Shown here piece by piece: positions 1-7,033 of a stretch of DNA of 8,409 nt. This DNA comes from CAYSHJ01 sp964589725 (GTDB lineage: Bacteria > Planctomycetota > Planctomycetia > Planctomycetales > Planctomycetaceae). Within the stretch, counting starts at the first letter, position 1. Each line of letters opens with the position of its first letter. The position numbers and the translations under genes are program-made. Location: NCBI GenBank assembly GCA_964589725.1, contig CAZPUJ010000661.1, positions 1 through 8,409 of the forward strand, given 5' to 3'. The notes beneath the pieces are model-generated. The model was not told the origin of the DNA. It did not search any database and was given only the letters and a program-made list of their open reading frames with translations.

Positions 1-369
1 GCGGGACTGAACGACGCCACGCTGGCCCAACTGCCGAAGTTGCCGACGTTGAAACGGCTGGTGCTCGACGGCAACGACATTCGCGGCACGGGACTGCCTC
101 ACCTGACCGGCCAGTCGGAGTTGATCGACCTGTCGCTCAGCCACCCGAACCTGATCGAACTCTCTGCCGAGAATCTCGCCGAGCTGAAGCGGCTCAAGCG
201 ACTGTCACTGGCGGGCAGCGGTCTGACCGACGCCGGGATCAAACCACTGGCCGCCCTGACGAACCTGGAATCGCTCGACCTACGCCGCACCAAAGTCACC
301 GCCACCGGCATCGACGAGTTGAAGAAGGCGCTGCCGAACTGCAAGATCGAGACCGACGTGAAGCCGTAA
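1..369 (+). CDS. Leucine-rich-repeat protein, C-terminal fragment
   Basis: The reading frame is open from the first base and ends with TAA at 367-369, giving 122 C-terminal residues; the start lies outside the window. The translation shows tandem leucine-rich repeats of about 24 residues, with units such as LKRLVLDGNDIRGTGLPHL, LKRLSLAGSGLTDAGIKPL and LESLDLRRTKVTATGIDEL. The L-xx-L-x-L pattern with a following 'G-(I/L)-xx-L' helix resembles the ribonuclease-inhibitor or LRR_6 type. The end, 'ALPNCKIE', looks like the usual C-terminal cap of planctomycete LRR proteins. Such proteins normally mediate protein-protein contacts; no enzymatic domain is visible in this fragment. One unit (LIDLSLSHPNLIELSAENL) is less regular than its neighbours. 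The gene converges on the minus-strand DUF1501 gene, with 120 bases between the stops. The family call is firm; the full domain make-up is unknown. Confidence 0.85.
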   Translation, partial: AGLNDATLAQLPKLPTLKRLVLDGNDIRGTGLPHLTGQSELIDLSLSHPNLIELSAENLAELKRLKRLSLAGSGLTDAGIKPLAALTNLESLDLRRTKVTATGIDELKKALPNCKIETDVKP

Positions 370-375
370 GAACAA

Positions 376-400
376 CCCACGGCTAGCGCCTTGCGGCTCA
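376..400. repeat. Candidate planctomycete dispersed intergenic repeat
   Basis: Just after the LRR stop codon lies a 25-base segment with the core GGCTAGCGCCTTGCGG. From memory, this motif (reverse complement around CCGCAAGGCGCTAGCC) recurs in many planctomycete intergenic regions, often just downstream of genes, and gives spurious short ORFs encoding 'ALAVG' or 'EPQGA'-like peptides. There is only one copy here, so repetitiveness cannot be shown from this window. It has partial dyad symmetry but no clean hairpin. Confidence 0.45.
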
Positions 401-422
401 CAAACAATTGGCAGAGAGCCAA
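398..422 (-). terminator. Weak candidate terminator for the minus-strand DUF1501 gene
   Basis: On the minus strand, TTGGC (422-418) and GCCAA (412-408) form a 5-bp stem around a 5-base loop, followed by the T-rich stretch TTGTTTGT. It lies about 70 bases beyond the TAA of the minus-strand gene. The stem is short and the T tract is broken, so this may not terminate by itself. Confidence 0.22.
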
Positions 423-489
423 GAATTGGTTCGCAAAAATCATTCGCTGTCACACAACCACGCCTGACAATTTTCATGTAGAAGACGGG

Positions 490-1833
490 TTAGAGCAGCT
501 CCTTGATGGGTTCACGCTCCTCCACCAATGAGATTGGGCGACCACTGTGGTCCGGGAGGGTCGCCGCGGGATCGATGCCGAAGACCTCCCGGTACAGCGT
601 GGCCAGCAGGTTTTGCGGAATGTACGACCCACCGAGCGGCTGCTCCGCTCGCGACGTCGTCGCGCCAATGACCTGGCCCATCTTGAACCCGCCGCCGGCG
701 ACGAGGGCGAAACTGGCCTGCGGCCAGTGATCGCGCCCGGCATTGCCGTTGATCTTCGGCGTCCGACCGTACTCGCCCCAGACCACGACCGTCACATCCT
801 GGTCCAGGCCGCGCTCGTGCAAATCGGTCACCAAGGTATAAATGCCCTTGTCGAACTCGGGGAGCATCTGCCGTAGCGAACTGAAGTTATTCGCGTGGGT
901 GTCCCAGTAGCCGGGGGCCAGCACATTGACCACCGAGACACCCGCTTCGACCAGACGTCGGGCTTGCAGAAACCGCGAGTGAGTGCCGTATTGTTCCCGA
1001 ACCTTCTCCGGCTCCTTGCCGACGTCGAAGGCATCACGGGCGCGCGACGAACTGATGATGTCCAGGGCCTGAGCGGTGAACGCGTCCATCCCGGCAAAAG
1101 TGCCCTGCGCCCGCTCGACGGCGCGGTTGATGTTGTCGAAGCAACCCAGCAACGTCTTGCGCTCGGTCAACCGGTCGAACGTCATCTCATCGGCCAAACT
1201 TAAGTTGGCAACCAAGCCCGGCGAGCCGGGATCGAATGGCTGATGGGCCAATCCCAAATAGGCCGGTTCGAGTGCCAATGACCTCCGGCCGCCGTGGGGC
1301 ATTTGTCCCATGTCCAACGCGACGTACGGCGGGAGGTTCGTGCCGTTGCTCGCGAGGAGCTTGCTGACCACCGACCCGAAGGTTGGCCGGAGACCCGGTT
1401 TCAAACTGAACGGGCCACCTTCTGGACCCCAAGGATAACCGCACAACAACTCCTCGGGCGCATGGGTATCGGTGGCGAGGGCTCGCAGGTTGCGGATGAT
1501 GGTCAACTTGTCGGCAATTTTCGCCTGCAGCGGCATCAGCTCGCAGATTTCCATGCCGGAGATGTTGGTCTGGATCGGCTTGAACTCGCCTCGGTACTCC
1601 GCCGGGGCCAGCGGCTTCATGTCATACATGTCGATGTGGGAAGGGGCACCGCACAAGTAGATCATGATGACGGACTTGTGAGATGACTTGGCCTGCTGCG
1701 CCCCCTGTGCCTTGAGCCGAAGTAAATCGGCCAGGGTCAGGCCACCAAGACCCAGAGTACCCACTTGCAGAAAGTCGCGGCGTGAGAGACTGTCGCACAG
1801 CGGCTTCTGTTTCTTTCCCCAAATGGTGAGCAT
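490..1833 (-). CDS. DUF1501 family protein, Tat-exported (unpaired copy)
   Basis: This encodes a 447-residue DUF1501 protein (PF07394, alkaline phosphatase/sulfatase-like fold). I chose the ATG at 1833-1831 because GAGGA lies 7 bases upstream; the frame stays open to a GTG at 1875, but neither that nor an ATG at 1851 has a good ribosome-binding site. Residues 17-25, SRRDFLQVG, followed by a glycine- and leucine-rich stretch, form a twin-arginine signal. The domain opens with 'MIYLCGAPSHIDMYDM' (about 57-70) and closes with WGEYGRTP (352-359) and GRDHW (366-370), the expected metal-site-like motifs. The length is normal for the family. Catalytic activity is unproven for DUF1501 proteins. These genes usually follow a PSCyt1 cytochrome gene; this copy stands alone on its strand in the window, is divergent from the cytochrome operon, and converges on the LRR gene. 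Confidence 0.93.
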   Translation of the reverse strand: MLTIWGKKQKPLCDSLSRRDFLQVGTLGLGGLTLADLLRLKAQGAQQAKSSHKSVIMIYLCGAPSHIDMYDMKPLAPAEYRGEFKPIQTNISGMEICELMPLQAKIADKLTIIRNLRALATDTHAPEELLCGYPWGPEGGPFSLKPGLRPTFGSVVSKLLASNGTNLPPYVALDMGQMPHGGRRSLALEPAYLGLAHQPFDPGSPGLVANLSLADEMTFDRLTERKTLLGCFDNINRAVERAQGTFAGMDAFTAQALDIISSSRARDAFDVGKEPEKVREQYGTHSRFLQARRLVEAGVSVVNVLAPGYWDTHANNFSSLRQMLPEFDKGIYTLVTDLHERGLDQDVTVVVWGEYGRTPKINGNAGRDHWPQASFALVAGGGFKMGQVIGATTSRAEQPLGGSYIPQNLLATLYREVFGIDPAATLPDHSGRPISLVEEREPIKELL

Positions 1834-1962
1834 GAACAGATCCTCGAGCATGGTGCAGTTGGAAGGCAGGACCACGGACTGATCAACGTGCCGAGTTCGT
1901 CTCCCGCCAAGTGGGTTGACGCGGTTCAGCTTAGCGGGGGACGGCGGCCACGCAATTCCGAA

Positions 1963-1986
1963 GGATTCAGCAGCGCTGCTGAATCC
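1963..1986. promoter_or_regulatory. Perfect 24-base palindrome, candidate operator
   Basis: The half-site GGATTCAGCAGC (1963-1974) is followed directly by its exact reverse complement GCTGCTGAATCC (1975-1986), with no spacer and no mismatch. It lies roughly 130 bases upstream of the minus-strand DUF1501 start and about 190 bases upstream of the PSCyt1 start. A contiguous twofold-symmetric site between divergent genes suits binding by a homodimeric regulator. No T-run follows on either strand, which argues against a simple terminator. The symmetry is directly visible; the operator role is inferred. Confidence 0.5.
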
Positions 1987-1990
1987 CTCA

Positions 1991-2027
1991 AACAGCCGGT
2001 TTCTGGCAGCCCGACCAATGGGCTGTT
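1991..2027. repeat. Overlapping, mutually exclusive inverted repeats
   Basis: AACAGCC (1991-1997) is the exact complement of GGCTGTT (2021-2027), giving a 7-bp stem with a 23-base loop. CAGCCC (2007-2012) is the exact complement of GGGCTG (2020-2025), giving a 6-bp stem with a 7-base loop. Both use the same right arm, so only one can form at a time. If transcribed as part of the PSCyt1 leader, this could be an alternative-fold element; it could also be a nested protein-binding site. No transcription start is known, so the role is open. Confidence 0.4.
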
Positions 2028-2174
2028 AAAGATACCATTCATGCCGCGCCGCTACTGCAAGACGATTCGTCCGGAGCAATACGGTACATTGTTGTATCCT
2101 GTCCGCCTGAGAAATTTCGCGGCGACCGGGTCCGCCCTTGGCCTCGACCGCACCACCGCCTCAGGAACACTCGA

Positions 2175-5100
2175 ATGAACTCGACTCGCTACAAAATTCT
2201 CTCCATCGCGTTGTTTCTTCTCGCCGGGACGACTGGCTGGGCCGACGAGCGCGTGCAATTCAATCGCGACATCCAACCGGTTCTCGCCGAGCATTGCACG
2301 CTCTGTCACGGTGTGGATGCGGCCGGTCGCAAGAGCGGCTTACGGTTGGATCTGCGTGACAACTCTCTTAAAGGGGGCGAATCGGGCACGGCGGCGATTG
2401 TTCCCGGTCATCCAGAACAGAGCGAATTGATCCGTCGCATCACATCGACTGACGCCGACGTCGTGATGCCGCCGCCGCGCCACAAGAAAGCGCTGTCGGC
2501 AAAACAAATCGACGCGTTGACGCGGTGGATCAAGGAGGGTGCCAACTACGAATCGCATTGGTCGTTCACCGCGCCGCTCAAGACGAAGTTGCCAGACGTA
2601 GGCGCGGCTCACCACGTCGATGCGTTCGTCGTGTCTCGATTGAAAGAATGGAGTCTTTCTCTCTCGCCAGCCGCAACGTCGGCGGCGTTATGCCGACGGT
2701 TGTATCTTGATATGATCGGCTTGCCCCCATCACCCGAGGAACTGGCGACTTTCGAGCAGCGCGGTTTCGAGGCCACCGTTGAGACTCTGCTGAAGAGCGA
2801 GCGGTTTGGAGAAAAGTGGGCGCGGCACTGGCTCGACGTCGCGCGGTATTCCGACACCAACGGTTATGAGAAAGACCTGCCGCGCGAACAGTGGATGTGG
2901 CGCGACTGGGTGGTTGATGCGCTCAATCGCGACCTGCCCTACGATCGGTTCCTCATCGAGCAATTGGCGGGCGACTTGCTGCCGGGGGCGACTCAGCAGC
3001 AGATCGTCGCTACGGGATTTCTGCGAAACAGCATGATCAACGAGGAAGGGGCCATCGTTCCAGAACAGTTCCGCATGGTGGAAATGTTCGATCGCATGGA
3101 CTGTCTCGGCAAGGCGGTGTTGGGACTGACGACGCAATGTGCTCAGTGCCATACGCACAAGTTCGATCCGCTGACGCAGGACGAATACTACGGCATGTTC
3201 GCGTTCCTGAATTCGTCGTACGAAGCACAGTCGTGGGTGTATTCGGCGGAGCAGCAACGACAGATCGTCGAGATTCATGGAAAGATTCACGACGCCGAGC
3301 AGCGGCTGCGCACCGCGCGGCCGCAGTGGGAACAGGAATTCGCAGCCTGGGAACGAACGCTTCTGCAACAGCAGATCGCCTGGGAACCGCTGGTCGCGAC
3401 GGAACTGGGGAGCATCAGCGGCCTGAATCATCCAACGCAGGAAGCCGATCAATCGTTGCTGATGAAGGGCCACACCAGCAACGACGTATTCCTGATTTCG
3501 GCACCCGCTCTGAACGGTGTGACGGGATTGCGTCTGGAAGCGCTCAACCATCGTGACTTGCCGCACAACGGGCCGGGACGCAGCCGCTTGGGCACATGGG
3601 CCATCAACGAAGTGGAAGCGTTTATCAAAAAGCCGGGCGGCAAAGATTGGGAAAAGGTGAAGCTCGTAAATGCCACGGCTGACTTCGCTCAACCTGAGCA
3701 AAAACAGGCCGACGGAAAAAAATCCAGCGGGCCCGTCGCGTCTCTGATCGACGGCACGGACGATACCACTTGGACTGCCGATCGAGGCATCGGCCGCCGC
3801 AATCAGCCGTCCGTCGCGGTGCTCCAGTTTGAGAAACCACTGGATGTGCCTGAGGGAACCGAACTGAAGTTGGCTTGGCGGATGACCGACATGTTGGGCT
3901 GCTGCCGATTCAGTATCACCCGACAGCCCGCTCCTGCGGCACCGCCCGTCAGTCACGCTGCGATGTTGGCGCAGCAGACTCCGGCCGCAACGCGGACCTC
4001 AGAACAAAGCGCTGCTCTGTTCGCTGCCTGGCGGACGAGCGTCGCAGAAGCGAAGCCGATCAATGACGAGATCGAAGCCCTCTGGAACTCTTTCCCACAA
4101 GCGGCCACGTCGATCCTGCACATGGCCGAACAGGAACCAACCAACCGCCGAATCACGCAGGTTTTGGACCGAGGCAACTGGGACCAGCCCTTGCGTGTCG
4201 TTAAGCCGCATACGCCCGCCGCATTTCATCCGCTCCCGGACGATGCGCCGCGCGATCGGCTGGGGTTTGCTCGTTGGCTGACCGATCCTCGATCGCCACT
4301 GACGGCGCGCGTCGCTGTGAATCGCGTCTGGCAGTCGCTCTTCGGCGCGGGGCTGGTCGAGACTCCGGAGGACTTCGGCACGCGAGCGCCGGTTCCGGAA
4401 TATCGCGAGCTGCTCGACTGGCTGGCCGTCGATTTCATGGAGCACGGCTGGAGCCAGAAGCACTTGATTCGGACGATCGTCACCAGCGCCACGTATCGAC
4501 AGTCTTCGGAAGCATCCGCGGCGTTGCGGGAACGCGATCCGCGCAATGTCTGGCTGGCGCGAGGCCCGCGCTTCCGAGCCGATGCGGAGGTCGTGCGAGA
4601 CATTGCACTCAGCGTGTCGGGCCTGATCACGCACAAGCTGGGCGGGCCGAGCGTCATTCCGCCGGTGCCCCAAAATGTGCTGGACTACAACTTCACCTAC
4701 CCCGGTTACTGGAAACCGGCGGAAGGGCCGGAACGATACCGTCGCACGCTGTATGGTTTTCGTAAACGCTCGATGCCCGATCCAGTGATGTCGAACTTCG
4801 ACGCACCGAACGGCGATTTCGCTTGCGCTCGCCGTGTGCTATCCAACACTCCGCTCGCGGCACTGACGAGTTTGAACGAGCCGATCTTCGTGGAAGCCGC
4901 CCGCGCCCTCGCGTTGCGAGTGCTGCGAGAAGGAGGAAAGGACGATGCACGCCGAGCCGACTACGCGTTCTTCTTATGCACCTCGCGACAACCGATGGCC
5001 AAGGAACGCGATTCCATTCTGGACTTGTTGAAGTCGCGCCGCCAACGCCTGGCCGACGGCTGGCTGAACCCGCGCGAGATTGCGACTGGTGACCCGGCTC

Positions 5101-5204
5101 TGCTTCCCACTTTGCCGGCCGACACGACTCCACAAGACGCCGCCGCGTGGACGCTGACCGCTCGGGTGCTGCTGAATCTCGACGAGACCATCTCCAAGAA
5201 ATGA
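2175..5204 (+). CDS. PSCyt1-DUF1549-DUF1553 cytochrome protein
   Basis: This encodes 1009 residues from an ATG with AGGAA 7 bases upstream. A Sec-type signal peptide (about 1-23, cleavage near GWA-DE) is followed by a planctomycete cytochrome c domain (PSCyt1, PF07635): heme-binding CTLCH at 41-45 and a likely distal heme ligand Met98 in VMPPP. DUF1549 (PF07583) covers about 125-350, with GLPPSPEEL near 182, WARHWLDVARYSDTNGYE from 215 and a second heme-type motif CAQCH at 322-326. The middle (about 360-690) includes a beta-rich, discoidin-like stretch around GPGR (466-469) and a vicinal Cys576-Cys577 pair. DUF1553 (PF07587) covers about 690-1005, from DRLGFARWLTDPRSPLTARV to the typical ending LLNLDE. 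The size is usual for the family. The protein should act outside the cytoplasm, probably in electron transfer coupled to an unknown reaction. It forms an operon with the next gene. Confidence 0.95.
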   Translation: MNSTRYKILSIALFLLAGTTGWADERVQFNRDIQPVLAEHCTLCHGVDAAGRKSGLRLDLRDNSLKGGESGTAAIVPGHPEQSELIRRITSTDADVVMPPPRHKKALSAKQIDALTRWIKEGANYESHWSFTAPLKTKLPDVGAAHHVDAFVVSRLKEWSLSLSPAATSAALCRRLYLDMIGLPPSPEELATFEQRGFEATVETLLKSERFGEKWARHWLDVARYSDTNGYEKDLPREQWMWRDWVVDALNRDLPYDRFLIEQLAGDLLPGATQQQIVATGFLRNSMINEEGAIVPEQFRMVEMFDRMDCLGKAVLGLTTQCAQCHTHKFDPLTQDEYYGMFAFLNSSYEAQSWVYSAEQQRQIVEIHGKIHDAEQRLRTARPQWEQEFAAWERTLLQQQIAWEPLVATELGSISGLNHPTQEADQSLLMKGHTSNDVFLISAPALNGVTGLRLEALNHRDLPHNGPGRSRLGTWAINEVEAFIKKPGGKDWEKVKLVNATADFAQPEQKQADGKKSSGPVASLIDGTDDTTWTADRGIGRRNQPSVAVLQFEKPLDVPEGTELKLAWRMTDMLGCCRFSITRQPAPAAPPVSHAAMLAQQTPAATRTSEQSAALFAAWRTSVAEAKPINDEIEALWNSFPQAATSILHMAEQEPTNRRITQVLDRGNWDQPLRVVKPHTPAAFHPLPDDAPRDRLGFARWLTDPRSPLTARVAVNRVWQSLFGAGLVETPEDFGTRAPVPEYRELLDWLAVDFMEHGWSQKHLIRTIVTSATYRQSSEASAALRERDPRNVWLARGPRFRADAEVVRDIALSVSGLITHKLGGPSVIPPVPQNVLDYNFTYPGYWKPAEGPERYRRTLYGFRKRSMPDPVMSNFDAPNGDFACARRVLSNTPLAALTSLNEPIFVEAARALALRVLREGGKDDARRADYAFFLCTSRQPMAKERDSILDLLKSRRQRLADGWLNPREIATGDPALLPTLPADTTPQDAAAWTLTARVLLNLDETISKK

Positions 5205-5207
5205 GGA
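5203..5207 (+). promoter_or_regulatory. Ribosome-binding site overlapping the upstream stop codon
   Basis: GAGGA shares two bases with the TGA (5202-5204) of the PSCyt1 gene and lies 5 bases before the ATG at 5213. It fixes that ATG as the start of the DUF1501 gene rather than upstream in-frame alternatives inside the PSCyt1 gene or the ATG at 5219. The layout suggests translational coupling of the two genes. Confidence 0.75.
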
Positions 5208-5212
5208 CGACC

Positions 5213-6646
5213 ATGAACATGACTCAACAACTGCAACAGGCCCGGTCGCAATACCTCAGCCGTCGCTGGTTTCTGCGTGACTGCGGCGTCGGGTTGGCCA
5301 GCATCGCCGCTGGTTCGTTGCTGGCGGCCGAAACCGCGGTGAAACCGACGACGTCCGAGAACCCGCTGGCACCGCGACAGCCGCACTTCCCAGCGAAGGC
5401 CAAGCGGGTCATCTATATCTTTCAGGCCGGTGCCCCCAGCCATTTGGAGCTGTTCGACAACAAGCCTGAACTCACCAAGCACAACGGACAGCTTCCTCCC
5501 GCCGAACTGCTGAAGGGTTATCGAGCCGCGTTCATCAATCCCAACTCGGCGTTGCTCGGCCCGAAGTTCAAATTCGCGCGTCACGGACAATGCGGCATGG
5601 AATTGAGCGAAGTCCTGCCGCACACCGCGAAGATTGCCGACGACCTGTGCTTGATCCGCACGATGCAGACGGAAGCGGTCAATCACGCCCCCGCGCAGAT
5701 CATGATGAATTCCGGTTCGCAGCAATTCGGTCGTCCCAGCTTCGGCTCGTGGACGACGTACGGGCTGGGAAGTGAATCGGCCGACCTCCCCGGCTTTGTG
5801 GTACTGACTAGCGCGAAGGGGACCAGCGGCGGGGCCAGCAACTACGGGTGTGGCTTCCTGCCGACGATGTACGGTGGCACGCCGTTTCGCAGTGCCGGCG
5901 ATCCGGTGCTGTATCTGTCGAATCCCAAAGGCATCGACTCGGAAACGCAACGCGCCTCGCTGGACGCTTTGAATCGGCTGAACAACCTGGCGCTGCAATC
6001 GACGGCCGATCTGGAAATCGCCGCGCGCATTCAAAGTTACGAAATGGCGTATCGCTTGCAGACCAGCGCCCCGGAACTCATGGACCTCGGCCAGGAATCT
6101 CAGGAAACGCTCGACAAGTACGGCCTCAAATCTCCCAAGGATCCGAGCTTCGCCCGCAACTGCTTGCTGGCCCGGCGACTCATCGAACGCGGAGTTCGTT
6201 TTGTCCAATTGTTTCACGAAGCCTGGGACCAGCACGGCAACTTGACGGCCGGTGTGAAGCAAAATGCTCTCGACACCGATCAGGCCAGCGCCGCGCTCGT
6301 GACCGATCTCAAGGAACGGGGGCTGTTGCAAGACACGATCGTCATCTGGGGGGGCGAGTTCGGCCGAACGCCGATGGTGCAAGGCGGCAACGACGGCCGC
6401 GACCACCACAACCGCTGTTTCAGTCTGTGGCTGGCCGGCGGCGGATTAAAGGCTGGCCATGTGCATGGTCAAACGGATGAACTCGGCTTCAACGTCGCCA
6501 TCGACCCGGTCCACGTCCACGACCTGCATGCCACACTGCTGCACCTGTTGGGCTTCGATCACACGCGACTCACGTTCCGCTTCCAGGGACGCGACTACAG
6601 GCTGACCGACGTGCATGGCCAAGTTGTGAAGGTGATTCTGTCGTGA
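5213..6646 (+). CDS. DUF1501 family protein, Tat-exported (operon partner of PSCyt1)
   Basis: This encodes 477 residues from the ATG preceded by GAGGA. The N-terminus has a twin-arginine signal, SRRWFLRD at 16-23, then a short hydrophobic stretch ending near SLLAAE (about 35-40). The DUF1501 domain (PF07394) begins at 'VIYIFQAGAPSHLELFD' (about 66-82) and ends with GEFGRTP (381-387), GRDHH (395-399), the glycine-rich LAGGGLKAGHVHG and the final HDLHATLLHLLGFDH and FQGRDYRLTDVHG motifs, which are standard for the operon-paired members. It is expected to be a folded, metal-binding periplasmic enzyme of the alkaline phosphatase/sulfatase-like superfamily, but no substrate is established. The PSCyt1 stop lies 8 bases upstream, so the two are very likely co-expressed. 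It is clearly a diverged paralogue of the minus-strand DUF1501 protein: shared motifs are kept, but the central region and C-terminus differ. Confidence 0.95.
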   Translation: MNMTQQLQQARSQYLSRRWFLRDCGVGLASIAAGSLLAAETAVKPTTSENPLAPRQPHFPAKAKRVIYIFQAGAPSHLELFDNKPELTKHNGQLPPAELLKGYRAAFINPNSALLGPKFKFARHGQCGMELSEVLPHTAKIADDLCLIRTMQTEAVNHAPAQIMMNSGSQQFGRPSFGSWTTYGLGSESADLPGFVVLTSAKGTSGGASNYGCGFLPTMYGGTPFRSAGDPVLYLSNPKGIDSETQRASLDALNRLNNLALQSTADLEIAARIQSYEMAYRLQTSAPELMDLGQESQETLDKYGLKSPKDPSFARNCLLARRLIERGVRFVQLFHEAWDQHGNLTAGVKQNALDTDQASAALVTDLKERGLLQDTIVIWGGEFGRTPMVQGGNDGRDHHNRCFSLWLAGGGLKAGHVHGQTDELGFNVAIDPVHVHDLHATLLHLLGFDHTRLTFRFQGRDYRLTDVHGQVVKVILS

Positions 6647-6733
6647 TCACTCCGTCAGTTCGACGCGTTTGCTCTAACTCAGACAGCATCCAATTGCTTG
6701 CGAACCTCACTCCCACGGGAACATCGGCCTGTC

Positions 6734-7033
6734 ATGGCGCAAACGATCGCAGTGCCGGAAAGATTGGCCGCTCGACTGGAGAAGAAAGCTTTGTCACAAC
6801 GAACCACGGTGGAATCATCGGTCGTGACCATTCTGGACGCCGCGATTGATGCCGACGATTCCAGAGATGACTGGTCCGCCAAGAATGCTCGGCGAGCCGC
6901 GTTGATTCATCAGGCTCGGCCAAACAGGATCACGATTCGCCACTTGACCCGTGTCGAGACCGAGTGGCAGAGCATATCTCAGTCAGCCCTGACGGTGCGG
7001 TCATCGCGATGTCTGCCGAGGGGCAAGCCTTGA
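6734..7033 (+). CDS. Small hypothetical protein, possibly antitoxin-like or decaying
   Basis: This is a 99-residue frame from an ATG 87 bases after the DUF1501 stop. No good ribosome-binding site is present: GGGA lies 13 bases upstream. The first 60 residues look protein-like: MAQTIAVPERLAARLEKKA is an amphipathic start like those of small planctomycete antitoxin-like proteins. The later 'WSAKNARRAALIHQ' and 'LTRVETEWQ' loosely recall small proteins with an 'RRxxLIxK...LTxxExxELxxLQ' pattern. The last 15-20 residues (RSSRCLPRGKP) look unlike a normal protein end, and the following ORF overlaps by 70 bases in another frame. The gene may therefore be frameshifted or decaying at its 3' end. No toxin-like partner such as a PIN domain is recognisable. 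Function unknown. Confidence 0.45.
   Translation: MAQTIAVPERLAARLEKKALSQRTTVESSVVTILDAAIDADDSRDDWSAKNARRAALIHQARPNRITIRHLTRVETEWQSISQSALTVRSSRCLPRGKP

Larger units (their letters stand above)
1834..2174. other. Divergent intergenic control region
   Basis: These 341 bases separate the start of the minus-strand DUF1501 gene from the start of the PSCyt1 gene, so they should hold both promoters. They contain a perfect palindrome (1963-1986) and overlapping inverted repeats (1991-2027), listed separately. I could not identify a convincing -35/-10 pair for either direction. A plus-strand frame is open across 1888-2178, but its translation has low-complexity, non-protein-like content and no ribosome-binding site, so I do not call a gene. 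Shine-Dalgarno sequences for the two flanking genes sit at its ends: GAGGA on the minus strand at 1845-1841 and AGGAA at 2163-2167. Confidence 0.7.

Noticed and set aside
2082..2100. AT-rich stretch (TACATTGTTGTATCC) as a possible -10 region for the PSCyt1 operon
   Set aside because: There is no matching -35 at a suitable distance, so the promoter call would be a guess.
1888..2178. Plus-strand open frame of 96 codons in the divergent spacer
   Set aside because: Its translation has no recognisable domain or secondary-structure pattern, there is no ribosome-binding site, and it covers the palindrome and inverted repeats expected of a control region.
2730..3956. Minus-strand open frame of 408 codons opposite the PSCyt1 gene
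   Set aside because: It lies opposite the DUF1549 region, has no domain, and is rich in Arg, His and Gln as expected for an antisense shadow.
4961..6409. Long minus-strand open frame (482 codons) opposite the second DUF1501 gene
   Set aside because: The plus strand carries unmistakable DUF1501 and DUF1553 motifs here; the antisense frame is an effect of GC-rich third positions.
6643..6849. Plus-strand frame of 68 codons overlapping the DUF1501 stop
   Set aside because: Its GTG start overlaps the DUF1501 stop codon, suggesting coupling, but the translation is not protein-like and it is overlapped by the more plausible frame at 6734.
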